Source of the DNA: Novosphingobium sp. Rr 2-17
GTDB taxonomy: Bacteria; Pseudomonadota; Alphaproteobacteria; Sphingomonadales; Sphingomonadaceae
Assembly: GCF_000272475.1 (NCBI RefSeq)
Contig: NZ_AKFJ01000005.1
Span: forward strand, 62,001 to 126,000
DNA: 64,000 bases
Reading direction: 5' to 3'
Shown here: positions 27,819 to 36,765 of the stretch, piece by piece
Layout: the number at the start of each line of letters is the position of its first letter
Numbering within the stretch: the first letter of the stretch is position 1
Notes under the pieces: generated by a model
Seen by the model: the letters and a program-made list of their open reading frames with translations, nothing else
Database searches by the model: none
What the model was told of the DNA's origin: nothing
Made by a program: the position numbers and the translations under genes

Positions 27819-29144
27819 TCAAAATGCCGATACGTCGATCTTTTCGCCCGGCATGAAGCGAGCGAGCCGATAAGGCTTGGGATCGACGATCGGCGTTTGG
27901 CCCGAGACGATATCCGCGACCAGATGCCCTGCCCCCGGCCCGATGCCGAAACCGTGTCCGCTGAAACCCGCCGCAAGGACGAAGCCGGGGATGTTCGGGA
28001 TCTCACCGATCACGGGAACGCCGTCGGGCGTGCTGTCGACAAAGCCCGCCCAGGCCGCCACCATCGGCACCGTGGCGAGCGCCGGAATCTGCTCCGCGGC
28101 GCGCTTGAGCGTCAGCCGCACGGTCAACGGGTCGGCGATCGGATCGAGGATGCGCACCGCTTCCATCGGCGTGGGACCATCCAGCGCCCAGCGCGACAGG
28201 CCTTCATGCCGCCCACGGACGCCGTGAAGGCCACCTAGCGACAAGGCGCGCCAGCGCTTGGAGAACATCGGCAGGAACTTATGTTGGTAACGCAGGAATT
28301 GCAGGGTCGGATCGACCTTGGCCCGGCCGCTGATCGCCAGCGTATGGCAGCCATCGTCGCGACGCGTGATGGACAGCGACTTGCTGTAGAAGGCGTCGGG
28401 AAGGTTGAGGCCGCTGGTGCCGACCGCCAGAATAGACTGGCGCACGGTCGCCTGTGGGAAGGCGATTCCCAGTTGGCGCAAGAAGGATGAGGCCCAGGCA
28501 CCCCCGGCATGGATGACCAGCTTCGTGCGGATCACGCCCCGTTCCGTCACGACGCCGCTGACCGCGCCGCCGGTCGTTTCGATACCGCGCGCGGCGCAGG
28601 CCTGATGGACGGTGCTGCCAAGCTTCATCAAGGCTTTCGCCACGGCGGGCACGGCTAGCCCGGGATTGGCGATGCCGTCGTTTTGCGAATGAACCCCACC
28701 CTTCCACTGTTCGCCCGTAAAACCGGCGTGGCGGGTCGCATCTTCGGAGTTGAGCATCCGCGTCTGGACGCCGACGGAGCGGGCATAGTCACCCCACCGT
28801 GCCCAGGTGTCGAGTTCCTCCTCGTCGTTGCTGACGTAAAACAAGCCGCAGCGGCGGAAGCCGGTATCTTCGCCGGTTTCCTGGCCGAATGCCTCCCATA
28901 GGTCGAGCGCCTTGGTAGCAAGCGGCAATTCGCGCTCGTCGCGATTCTGCTGCCGGCACCAGCCCCAGTTACGGCTCGACTGCTCGCCGCCGACCACGCC
29001 CTTTTCCACCAACGCAACCTTGAAGCCGCGCTTGGTGAGATAATAAGAGGTGAAGGCGCCGATGATGCCCCCGCCGATCACGACAACGTCGGCTTCGGCG
29101 GGAAGCGTAGGCGAGGATTCGATGAAACGCAGCGGGGCGGGCAT
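27819..29144 (-). CDS. FAD-dependent D-amino-acid-oxidase-type oxidoreductase (first of two)
   Basis: 441 residues, DAO superfamily. The dinucleotide-binding motif VVVIGGGIIGAFTSYYL lies at about 20-36, EKGVVGGEQSSRNWGWCRQQ holds the second FAD contact, and FVDSTPDGVPVIGEIP with AAGFSGHGFGIGPGAG closes the flavin site. Such enzymes oxidise C-N bonds of D-amino acids, N-alkyl amino acids or opines, giving a 2-oxoacid or aldehyde. It follows the aldehyde dehydrogenase by 27 bp in the five-gene unit 34020-27819. The exact substrate is not deducible. Confidence 0.78.
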   Translation of the reverse strand: MPAPLRFIESSPTLPAEADVVVIGGGIIGAFTSYYLTKRGFKVALVEKGVVGGEQSSRNWGWCRQQNRDERELPLATKALDLWEAFGQETGEDTGFRRCGLFYVSNDEEELDTWARWGDYARSVGVQTRMLNSEDATRHAGFTGEQWKGGVHSQNDGIANPGLAVPAVAKALMKLGSTVHQACAARGIETTGGAVSGVVTERGVIRTKLVIHAGGAWASSFLRQLGIAFPQATVRQSILAVGTSGLNLPDAFYSKSLSITRRDDGCHTLAISGRAKVDPTLQFLRYQHKFLPMFSKRWRALSLGGLHGVRGRHEGLSRWALDGPTPMEAVRILDPIADPLTVRLTLKRAAEQIPALATVPMVAAWAGFVDSTPDGVPVIGEIPNIPGFVLAAGFSGHGFGIGPGAGHLVADIVSGQTPIVDPKPYRLARFMPGEKIDVSAF

Positions 29145-29171
29145 GCAAAGGGTCTCCAGAAAACGGGCAGA

Positions 29172-30632
29172 TCAGGCGAAACCGAGAATGGATTTCACCT
29201 CGAGATATTCTTCAAAGCCAAAGGCGCCATATTCGCGGCCATTGCCGGAGCGCTTGTAACCTCCGAACGGCGCGTGCGCGTCCCAGGCGGGATAGTTCAG
29301 GTGAACCTGCCCGGTGCGAATACGGCGGGCAACGCTGCGGGCTTGCTCGAGATCGGTGCCCTGAACATGACCGCCAAGGCCGAAAATCGTATCGTTGGCG
29401 ATCGCGACAGCCTGATCGATATCGTCATAAGCGATGATAACGAGCACTGGGCCGAAAATCTCTTCCTGCGCTATACTCATCGCGGTTGTAGCGTCGGAAA
29501 AGATGGTCGGGCGAACGAAAAAGCCCTGCTCCAGACCTGCAGGCTGACCCGGCCCACCGCAGACGAGCCGCGCGCCCTCTTCCATGCCCACCGCGATCAT
29601 CGTCTGTACGCGCTGATATTGGGCTTGATTGGCAATCGGGCCAAGAGTGGTAGCGTCCTCGGACGGAAGGCCGACGACGATCGATTCGACGGTCGCACGA
29701 GCGATCGCCTCCACCTCGGCCAGCCGATCGCGGGGCACGATCATGCGGGTGGGGGCGCTGCACGACTGACCGACATTGCGGAAGGCGGACAGGATACCCA
29801 GCGGCACCGCATGCGCGAAATCGGTGTCTGGCAACATCAGGTTGGGCGACTTTCCGCCCAGCTCTTGCGTCACCCGCTTGACCGTCGGCGCCGCGGCCTG
29901 CGCCACTAGCACGCCGGCGCGATTGGAGCCGGTGATCGAGATCATGTCGATGTCGGGGTGGGCGGCCATAGCCGCGCCAACTTCCGCCCCGGTGCCGTTG
30001 ACGAGGTTGAAGGTTCCAGCGGGGGCGCCGGCATCATGGACGATCTGCGCGAACATGAGAGCACTGAGCGGCGACAATTCGCTGGGCTTCAGAACCATCG
30101 TACAACCAGCGGCCAGTGCGGGCGCGACCTTTGCCGCGATCTGGTAGAGCGGCCAGTTCCATGGCGTGATGAGCGCGCAAACGCCGATGGGTTCGCGCAC
30201 GATCGCGGTGGTGCCGCGAATTGTCAGGAAGTCGTAGTCGCGCAGGACGTCGATCGCAGCCTGCACATGGGCGGCCGCCAGCGGGACGTGGGCGGCGCGG
30301 GCGTGACTGATCGTGGCGCCCATCTCCAGCGTCAATATCTGCGCCAACGGCTCTGCCCGCTCGAGCACCAACGTATGGATACGCTCCAGCAGCGCGAGGC
30401 GATCCGCCACCGGCGATGCAGTAAAAGCCGGAAAGGCGGCGCGAGCGGCAGCAACCGCGCGGTCGAGGTCTGCAGGCGTCCCGGCTGCCACTTCAGCTAT
30501 GATAGCACGCGTCGACGGATCGACGACCGGAAGCACTTCGCTGCCCTGCACCGGTTGCCACGCACCGTCGATATAGGCATCCCGCCACGGGCCCATGGCC
30601 GCGCTCAAATCGTCAGCCGTCTGCACGCTCAT
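29172..30632 (-). CDS. Aldehyde dehydrogenase, NAD(P)-dependent
   Basis: 486 residues. All family landmarks are seen: ITPWNWPLYQIAAKVAPALAAG, SITGSNRAG, the catalytic Glu in ELGGKSPN, the catalytic Cys in GQSCSAPTR, and EEIFGPVLVI. It oxidises an aldehyde to a carboxylate. Its start overlaps the stop of the upstream flavoenzyme (ATGA), suggesting it consumes the aldehyde that enzyme releases, as in Puu-type amine breakdown. Substrate is inferred only from context. Confidence 0.83.
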   Translation of the reverse strand: MSVQTADDLSAAMGPWRDAYIDGAWQPVQGSEVLPVVDPSTRAIIAEVAAGTPADLDRAVAAARAAFPAFTASPVADRLALLERIHTLVLERAEPLAQILTLEMGATISHARAAHVPLAAAHVQAAIDVLRDYDFLTIRGTTAIVREPIGVCALITPWNWPLYQIAAKVAPALAAGCTMVLKPSELSPLSALMFAQIVHDAGAPAGTFNLVNGTGAEVGAAMAAHPDIDMISITGSNRAGVLVAQAAAPTVKRVTQELGGKSPNLMLPDTDFAHAVPLGILSAFRNVGQSCSAPTRMIVPRDRLAEVEAIARATVESIVVGLPSEDATTLGPIANQAQYQRVQTMIAVGMEEGARLVCGGPGQPAGLEQGFFVRPTIFSDATTAMSIAQEEIFGPVLVIIAYDDIDQAVAIANDTIFGLGGHVQGTDLEQARSVARRIRTGQVHLNYPAWDAHAPFGGYKRSGNGREYGAFGFEEYLEVKSILGFA

Positions 30633-31909
30633 TTCACCAGATCCTGATAGCGATAATAGGCGCCGACGAACGGCAGGAACCAGGGCTTGCCGAAATGGCC
30701 GGGAATGCTGGGCCAGTCGAAATCACGCCACGGGTTGAGGTCGGCCCGACCATCCAGCACTTCAGTCATGATCGCGCCCATGTAGGTCGCCATATGGGTG
30801 CCGTGGCCGCTATAGCCCATCGAATAGAAGACCCCGTCACGCTCGCCGGCACGCGGCAAGCGATCGCGGGTCATGTCGACCATCCCGCCCCAGCAATAAT
30901 CGATGCGAGCGTCGGCCAGTTCAGGGAACACGTTCACCATCGAACGGCGCAGGATGACGCCGCTCTTCGCGTCGGAGGCTGCATCGCTGCGCCCCGAGAA
31001 GCGGGCGCGCCCGCCGAAGATGATCCGGTTGTCCGGCGAGGTGCGGAAATAGCTGACGAAATTGCGCGTGTCGGTAGTGTTCCGGCGATGCGGTGTCAGA
31101 CGGTCCAGCACGTCGATCGGCAGCGGCTCGGTGGCGATGAGGAACGCACCGACCGGCACGATCCGGCGGCGGAACCAGCCCAGCGGCCCGACCGCCGAAG
31201 TCCCGGTCGCCAGCAGCACTTGATTGGCGCGCACCGTGCCATGCGGGGTCGTCAGCTCGTGCACCTGCCCTGCCAGTCGCGTCATGCGGATCATCGGATT
31301 GTGCTCGTAGATCATCGCACCGTGCCGGGCTGCAGCTTGGGCCAGCCCCTGGCCGAACTGCCCCATGTGCAGTCTTGCTGCCTTTTCGTAGAGCATGCCG
31401 CCGAAATAGCGGTCCGACCCGAGTTCGCTGCGGATGTCCGCTTGGGGGACCAACCGGGTTTCGGGGTCCACCTCACGCGCGAGCAATTCCTGCGATCGGA
31501 CGATCTTGTCATAATGTTCGGGCTTCGCCGCGACCTTCAGCTTGCCGACGCGGGCGAAGTCGCAATCGATGCCTTCCTGCGCGATGATGGATTCGATCTT
31601 GTCCACACCGGCATCGAAAGCGCGGTACAGCATGTTCGCACGCTCGAACCCGAGCTTTGCCACCATGCCGGCATAATCCTGGGCGAAGCCATTGTTGCAC
31701 ATGCCGCCGTTGCGTCCCGACGCCGCACCGGCCACGCGATCGGCCTCCAGAACGACGACTTTCGCGCCCTTTTTCGCCAGCGCCAGCGCGGCGGAGAGGC
31801 CGGTGAAGCCGGCGCCGACGATGGCGACGTCTGCAGTCCCTTCCGGGCCGGATGGCATACCCGAGGCGAAAGGCCGGGCGGTGTCCAACCAGTAGGACAT
31901 CATCTTCAT
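30629..31909 (-). CDS. FAD-dependent oxidoreductase, PuuB-like (second DAO-type enzyme)
   Basis: 426 residues from ATG 31909; codons upstream lack similarity. The N terminus SYWLDTARPF precedes ADVAIVGAGFTGLSAALALA (FAD motif) and ASGRNGGMCNNGF. It ends with YCWGGMVDMTRDRLPRAG and YSMGYSGHGTHMATYMG, the pattern of gamma-glutamylputrescine oxidase and its relatives. These oxidise a terminal or secondary amine to an aldehyde plus amine. Direct overlap with the aldehyde dehydrogenase supports an amine-to-acid sequence. Only similarity to PuuB is claimed; no gamma-glutamylation genes are present. Confidence 0.8.
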   Translation of the reverse strand: MKMMSYWLDTARPFASGMPSGPEGTADVAIVGAGFTGLSAALALAKKGAKVVVLEADRVAGAASGRNGGMCNNGFAQDYAGMVAKLGFERANMLYRAFDAGVDKIESIIAQEGIDCDFARVGKLKVAAKPEHYDKIVRSQELLAREVDPETRLVPQADIRSELGSDRYFGGMLYEKAARLHMGQFGQGLAQAAARHGAMIYEHNPMIRMTRLAGQVHELTTPHGTVRANQVLLATGTSAVGPLGWFRRRIVPVGAFLIATEPLPIDVLDRLTPHRRNTTDTRNFVSYFRTSPDNRIIFGGRARFSGRSDAASDAKSGVILRRSMVNVFPELADARIDYCWGGMVDMTRDRLPRAGERDGVFYSMGYSGHGTHMATYMGAIMTEVLDGRADLNPWRDFDWPSIPGHFGKPWFLPFVGAYYRYQDLVK

Positions 31910-31946
31910 GCCATTGTCTCCGCGAGCGGCATTGCGTTCATCCCCG

Positions 31947-33125
31947 TCACCAGCCGCGCATCCGTGTCCAGTTGGCGACGATGGCGTGGCCGCCATGTTC
32001 GATCACGTTGTAGGCTTCGTGCTGTGCGCCTGTCGCGCAAGCATGGTTGGGCAGGATACGGACGCGGGCGCCGATCGGCAGGTCGGGAAGGCTTGCCGTG
32101 CTGCCTTCGCGCAGCTTGATAATGCCATGTTCCTGGCTCGCATCCTCGACGATCAGATCACCGAAAGGGTTGCCGTCGATATCGCAGACCAAGCCATAAC
32201 CCTGATCAACCGGATGCTTCTGCGTGCCCCGGTCGCGCGACATCGCCATCCAGCCGGCATCGGTGAGGATCCAGCCTTTTTCGGGTCGATGACCGATCAC
32301 CGTCGCCACTACCGAAAGGGCGATATCGTCAAGCGCGCAGACACCGATGCCGTGCATGACGAGGTCGAAGAACACGAAGACGCCGGCACGCACTTCGGTC
32401 ACGCCATCGAGATTGCGGGCGAAATGGCTGGTGGGTGTCGACCCGACGCTGACGACCGGCGACGGGTGGCCGGCGGCGCGCAGTGCCTGAGCGGCAGCGA
32501 CAACAGCGGCGCGTTCGCCTTCAGCGGCTTCCGGCAGGCCCAGGCCGCCGCGTGCGCCATAGGATTCCCCGGCATGGGTCAGCACGCCGCCCAGTTCGAT
32601 GCCGCCATCCTTCACGATGTCGGCAATGGCGATCAATGTCGGATCGCCAGGCAACAAGCCCCCGCGATGGCCATCGCAGTCGATTTCGATCAGAACCATC
32701 GGCATCGGCGCGCCGTCCCGCGCCGAAAGGGCGAGAGCCTGCGCTTGCTCAACCGAGTCGATCAAAACCGCCAACTTTATGCCCCGCGCGACGAGCTTGC
32801 GCGCGCGCTCGATCTTGTCCGGACCAAGACCCACGGCATAGCAGATATCGGTGAAGCCGCCGTCGGCGAAATATTCTGCCTCCGCCAAGGTCGAGACGGT
32901 GATCGGCCCGTTACCGGAGGGAAAAAGCCGCTGCGCCACGTCGATCGACTTGGCGGTCTTTACGTGCGGGCGGAAAGCGACGCCGAGGGCAGCCAGATGC
33001 GCGCGCAGACGCGCGACGTTGCGATCGACCTTATCGACGTCCAGTACGAGCGCCGGTGTTTCGACCGTGTCGATGCTGGCGGCGTCAGTCTTGACGGAAT
33101 GAACCATGGTGTCGGCCATCGCCAT
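31947..33125 (-). CDS. D-threonine aldolase / D-serine dehydratase-family PLP enzyme
   Basis: 392 residues, fold type III. The PLP lysine is Lys56 in FRPHVKTAKS. The C-terminal domain carries PNHACATGAQHEAYNV, the His-x-Cys zinc site found in DSD1/D-threonine aldolase/D-hydroxyaspartate enzymes. Family members split D-beta-hydroxy amino acids to glycine plus aldehyde, or dehydrate D-serine or D-threo-3-hydroxyaspartate; beta-hydroxyaspartate aldolase BhcC belongs here too. It lies 37 bp upstream of the PuuB-like gene. Which reaction it performs is open. Confidence 0.8.
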   Translation of the reverse strand: MAMADTMVHSVKTDAASIDTVETPALVLDVDKVDRNVARLRAHLAALGVAFRPHVKTAKSIDVAQRLFPSGNGPITVSTLAEAEYFADGGFTDICYAVGLGPDKIERARKLVARGIKLAVLIDSVEQAQALALSARDGAPMPMVLIEIDCDGHRGGLLPGDPTLIAIADIVKDGGIELGGVLTHAGESYGARGGLGLPEAAEGERAAVVAAAQALRAAGHPSPVVSVGSTPTSHFARNLDGVTEVRAGVFVFFDLVMHGIGVCALDDIALSVVATVIGHRPEKGWILTDAGWMAMSRDRGTQKHPVDQGYGLVCDIDGNPFGDLIVEDASQEHGIIKLREGSTASLPDLPIGARVRILPNHACATGAQHEAYNVIEHGGHAIVANWTRMRGW

Positions 33126-33147
33126 TAAGCTCCTATGGTGGACGGCG

Positions 33148-34020
33148 TCAGCCGAGCGATTGATTGTACAGGGCGTAAAGAGTCATGCCCGCCTGGGCCA
33201 CGGGCGGCTCGCCAAGCGACATGCACTGAACCTCGCTCGTCGCCGGAAGGCCGATGCTCTCGAGCCAAGGGCTCAACCCGTCGCTGAGATAGACATCGAT
33301 GCGGACGAACTGACCGACATGGCGCGCGGCGAGCGCGGCGATCAGCGCCTTTGCCTGGTCATCGGACCGGGCGACCACGGGGCCAACCACGTAGCCCCTG
33401 CCCCAGCGGCGCACGCAGCCATAACCGACCACCTCTCCGTCCTGTTCGACGACCAGCACATCGGAAATGGCGCACAAGGCGTCGAGCAGCGCCGTGCGCT
33501 CCATGCCTGAGGCATTTCCGTCCAGCACGATCAAAGCGGCGCGGTCATCCGGGGTCGCGCCGCGCAACGCGACCGATCCGTCGAGCGCCGGCGCCTGGCC
33601 GAGCACGGCCTGATGCTGGACCACATGGTCATAGGGCGTGAACCCCAAACGCCGGTAGAGCGCCTGGCCTTCGTTGGTCGAATTGAGGATGATGCGCCGG
33701 CCCGCCGCGTCAGCGAGGAGCGCGTCCATCAGGCGCGCGCCGATGCCGCGCCGCTGCGCATCTTCGGCAACGATGATCATGCCGGTCGAGGCGAAATCGT
33801 CGCCATAAGGCCACCAGAGCGCGGTGCCGACGAGGCGGCCGTTCATTTCGACGCCGAAACCACGGCCAAGGTCGAACGCGAACGCCCAATCTTCCGCCCG
33901 ATACGGCCACTGCACCGCCTGGGACAAAGCAAGCGCTTGCGGCAAGTGATCGCGCGTCAGCGGGATCGCTCGGGTTAGACCGATCGGGTCGGCTACAGGC
34001 GGGAAGTCGGGCTCAGTCAT
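33148..34020 (-). CDS. Double-domain GNAT acetyltransferase (copy 1)
   Basis: 290 residues from ATG 34020. The first GNAT domain (about 15-130) has WPYRAEDWAFAFDLGRGF, then EDAQRRGIGARLMDALL (acetyl-CoA loop RRGIGA) and ALYRRLGF. The second domain (about 150-260) has GYGCVRRWGRGYVVGPVVA. It is a paralogue of the protein at 49304-50161. It is the first gene of the unit with the PLP enzyme, flavoenzymes and aldehyde dehydrogenase. N-acetylation of an amine intermediate is plausible, but the acceptor is unknown. Confidence 0.75.
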   Translation of the reverse strand: MTEPDFPPVADPIGLTRAIPLTRDHLPQALALSQAVQWPYRAEDWAFAFDLGRGFGVEMNGRLVGTALWWPYGDDFASTGMIIVAEDAQRRGIGARLMDALLADAAGRRIILNSTNEGQALYRRLGFTPYDHVVQHQAVLGQAPALDGSVALRGATPDDRAALIVLDGNASGMERTALLDALCAISDVLVVEQDGEVVGYGCVRRWGRGYVVGPVVARSDDQAKALIAALAARHVGQFVRIDVYLSDGLSPWLESIGLPATSEVQCMSLGEPPVAQAGMTLYALYNQSLG

Positions 34021-34099
34021 CGTCACCAATCATCGTGCTGTCATCCCGAAAGCATCTCACGCTAGCGCGGCCCTTCGCTCCGCCTGTCAAGCGGCGACT

Positions 34100-34114
34100 A
34101 TGGCATTAAGCCAT
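34100..34114. promoter_or_regulatory. Inverted repeat upstream of the GNAT-1 unit
   Basis: ATGGC-ATTAA-GCCAT, 5-5-5 geometry with AT centre, 80-94 bp upstream of ATG 34020. It differs from the CGGCA-N5-TGCCG sites elsewhere in the block, so membership in the same regulon is doubtful. Confidence 0.3.
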
Positions 34115-34255
34115 GTTCCCTTGGCAACATCTTCCGAACGCACCACCTGCGCCACTTTGTCATACGGCGACAGGGGCTGACCGCGATAGATGCTGCCGTG
34201 GCGGAGAGCCCTTCTCCGCAGCGATCCAAGTCCGGTGCGCCTACCCACTCGTCGA

Positions 34256-34966
34256 TCAGGAAACTGGTCGCTGGGTGGCGTAGATCTTCTTCACATATTC
34301 CTCGCTCAGCCAGGCGCATCCTTCGCCGCGCACGAACATGCAAATGTCACCCTCCTGGAAAGTAACGCTGCCCTTGCCGTTGCTGAAGCTGACCTCGCCC
34401 GCCAGCAGCAGCATAAGCTCGACCTGGCGATAGGGGATCTGCCGCCGGTGATAGGGCGTCGAATCCCAGATGCCGCAGACGAACTCCGTGTTCGCCGACA
34501 GGAAGTCTGTATGGTTGCGGCAAGACGGCGCCGGGCCAAGCAGATTTTCAGCCGCAGGCGGGCTGGACGGCGTCATCTCGGCGCCGAGATCGATCGCGAC
34601 GGGTTCGGCGGGATTTCCCGCCGCCTGTGTCGGCGCGGTATAGACGATCGCCAGCAGATTGTCCGACGCGCGCCAGCGGAAACTGGTGCCAGCCGGAAGC
34701 ACCGCGCCATTGTCACTCGCGACGACCAGCGTTCCGGTGTCGCTTTCTATATCGAGGCGCCCTTCCACGACCAGCACGAACTCATCGTCCGCAAGCGCCT
34801 CGACGCGACCTTCGCCGCGCAGCGCGAACGCCGCGACCTGGGCCGCATCGTCGGCAAAGGCCGGTGCCTTGCGACCTGCGAACCAGTCGGTCGAGGGGGT
34901 AGTGCCGGCCGCATAGGCCCGCATGTCCACGACCGCGTCGACGGCATGATCAAAAACCGCGCTCAC
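34256..34966 (-). CDS. Double-cupin protein
   Basis: 236 residues with two cupin units: residues about 50-110 (ADDEFVLVVEGRLDIES ... GAVLPAGTSFRWRA) and about 170-228 (YRQVELMLLLAGEVSF ... FQEGDICMFVRGEGCAW), both of the EutQ/DUF861-like type in which conserved His ligands are partly missing. Its start overlaps the HAD gene stop by four bases. Such proteins may be sugar-acid or amine isomerases or binding proteins; no specific function is recognised. Confidence 0.7.
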   Translation of the reverse strand: MSAVFDHAVDAVVDMRAYAAGTTPSTDWFAGRKAPAFADDAAQVAAFALRGEGRVEALADDEFVLVVEGRLDIESDTGTLVVASDNGAVLPAGTSFRWRASDNLLAIVYTAPTQAAGNPAEPVAIDLGAEMTPSSPPAAENLLGPAPSCRNHTDFLSANTEFVCGIWDSTPYHRRQIPYRQVELMLLLAGEVSFSNGKGSVTFQEGDICMFVRGEGCAWLSEEYVKKIYATQRPVS

Positions 34967-35631
34967 AATCCCACAAGCCCTGGTAGACCGCCCAGATTGG
35001 GGATGTTGTGCACTTCATAATAGGCGTTGAGCGGTTCATGGCCGCGATTGACGAACGCCTTGTTCGTAATGCCCAGGTCATAGGCGGTCATGAGATCGTA
35101 GCGAAAGCTGGACGAACAGTGCAGCACATCTTCCGGCCCGCAGCCCAGCGTATCGAACATATATTCGAACGCCTGCATTCGCGGCTTGTAGGCCTGCGCC
35201 TCTTCCGCCGTGCAGACGGTATGAAAGGGCGCTTCGAGCTTTTCGACGCTGTAGGGGATAAGGTCGACCATCGAGTTGGAAAGGATCACGAGCGGGATTT
35301 TTTCACCGACGCGCTTCAGCGGCTCGACCACGTCGGGGTGAGGATTCCAGCTCGGAATAGCGGCATAAAGCGCTTCGCCGTCGGCATCGCGATACTCCAC
35401 GCCTGAACGCTTGCACGCGCGCTGGAGCGCCTCCGCCACCACGTCGCGATAGGGACGCCATGCGCCCAGCACGCCGTCAAGACGATACGCGGAGAAATAT
35501 TCAGCGAAATCGTTAAGCGCCTGACCCGACAGCCGATCAGCGTAAACCTTGCGAGCGACGGGGGCCATCTCGAAATTGATGAGCGTGCCATAGCAGTCGA
35601 AGGTGATGAATTTGGGTCTGGGTATGGTCAT
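34963..35631 (-). CDS. HAD-family hydrolase, haloacid dehalogenase type II-like
   Basis: 222 residues. Motif I FDCYGTLINFE (nucleophile Asp near 10), motif II VILSNSMVD, motif III Lys in AYKPRMQAF and motif IV region CSSSFRYDLMTAYDLG are in order, with the extra helical cap of type II haloacid dehalogenases. The reaction could be dehalogenation or dephosphorylation. In several amine-degradation loci such HAD proteins accompany ornithine-cyclodeaminase-type enzymes, but the role is unproved. It is the first gene of a two-gene unit with the double cupin. Confidence 0.75.
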   Translation of the reverse strand: MTIPRPKFITFDCYGTLINFEMAPVARKVYADRLSGQALNDFAEYFSAYRLDGVLGAWRPYRDVVAEALQRACKRSGVEYRDADGEALYAAIPSWNPHPDVVEPLKRVGEKIPLVILSNSMVDLIPYSVEKLEAPFHTVCTAEEAQAYKPRMQAFEYMFDTLGCGPEDVLHCSSSFRYDLMTAYDLGITNKAFVNRGHEPLNAYYEVHNIPNLGGLPGLVGL

Positions 35632-35679
35632 GAAAACCCCTGTTGCGAAAACGCTGATCCGCCCGGCAATCAGTAATGC

Positions 35680-35698
35680 GCGGAAGATTATGCCGAAG
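35680..35698. promoter_or_regulatory. Candidate Lrp-type operator upstream of the HAD-cupin unit
   Basis: CGGAA-GATTA-TGCCG (35681-35695) within GCGGAAGATTATGCCGAAG, 50-64 bp upstream of the HAD start. It matches the minus-strand reading of the strong palindrome at 46707-46725 (GCGGCAGATTATGCCGC) with one arm mismatch and an identical GATTA centre. Confidence 0.5.
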
Positions 35699-35843
35699 GC
35701 CAGTCATGCGACCGGCGGCGGCATTCTCTTGAGATTAGTGCGGCAATGCGATGCGATCCTGTTCTTTTATCCCGCACAAGTGGCACAGGCTGACCTTAAT
35801 CCGCTGGCCGACGGCATGATCTACCGTAGCGGCCATCGGCGCC

Positions 35844-36758
35844 TCAACCGCGCGCCGCAATGAGCCGGCGGGCGATTGTCAGATCCTGCAACGCGATGCC
35901 CGAACTGTCGAAGATTGTGATTTGATCGGACGCCGTTCGACCAGGCGTACGCCCGCGCAGCACATCGCCCAGGGCAACGATCGCGGTTCGGTCGCCGGTA
36001 AAATGTTGCAGATCGCCCAGCATGACGGCCTGCGCGGGAAGGTCGCAGAACACAGCGGCATGGTCCAACAGCGCGGGCGGCAATTCCTGCTTTCCCGCCG
36101 CATCCGACCCCATGCTGGAGACATGCGTGCCAGCGCGTATCCATTCCGCATCGAACAAGGGCGCGCGCGAAGGCGTGGCCGTCACCACGATATCCGCTTT
36201 CTGGCAGGCCTCCTGCGCATTTGCCCCGGTAGCATTCAGACCTTCGCGCTGCAGCGCCGCAACGAATACCTCTGCCTTAGCCGGATCGCGCGCGACGACG
36301 TGGATCTGGCGGATAGGACGAACGCGGGCGATCGCGAGACATTCGAAAAGCGCCTGGTTGCCCGCGCCAAAAATGGTCAGCACCGACGCATCGGGCCGCG
36401 CCAGCGCGTCGACCGCTACCGCGTCGGCGGCGGCGGTTCGGTATGCGTTGACCTTACCGGCCTCGATAACCCACTCGACGCGACCGACAGCCTGATCGAA
36501 CAGAAGAATCACCGAGTTATGTCGAGGCAAGCCCAAGGCATCGTTTCCAGGCCAGAACGAGCCCACTTTCAGTCCCGCAAAGGCGCCAGTTGCCGCTGAC
36601 TTGATCGAGAAGCGGTTACTGGTTTCCGAGCCGTGCGCGATGACTGCAGGAAAGATCACGGCGTCGTCGACCACGGCGACGAAGGCTTCGCGCGCGGCTT
36701 CAAACGCCATCTCGTGCGAGACAAGCGCTGCGGATTCGTCTTCGGACATAAAATGCAT
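35844..36758 (-). CDS. Ornithine cyclodeaminase / mu-crystallin family enzyme
   Basis: 304 residues from ATG 36758, preceded by GAGGTAAA. RFSIKSAATGAFAGLKVGSFWPGN, the NAD motif VLTIFGAGNQALFECLAI and HVSSMGSDAAGKQELPP mark the family. Members include ornithine cyclodeaminase, ketimine and iminosuccinate reductases (BhcD), N-methyl or opine-forming dehydrogenases and the ectoine-catabolism protein EutC. It starts 7 bp after the ABC ATPase, so import and this reaction are coexpressed: it probably acts early on the imported compound. Confidence 0.78.
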   Translation of the reverse strand: MHFMSEDESAALVSHEMAFEAAREAFVAVVDDAVIFPAVIAHGSETSNRFSIKSAATGAFAGLKVGSFWPGNDALGLPRHNSVILLFDQAVGRVEWVIEAGKVNAYRTAAADAVAVDALARPDASVLTIFGAGNQALFECLAIARVRPIRQIHVVARDPAKAEVFVAALQREGLNATGANAQEACQKADIVVTATPSRAPLFDAEWIRAGTHVSSMGSDAAGKQELPPALLDHAAVFCDLPAQAVMLGDLQHFTGDRTAIVALGDVLRGRTPGRTASDQITIFDSSGIALQDLTIARRLIAARG

Positions 36759-36765
36759 TGCTAGT

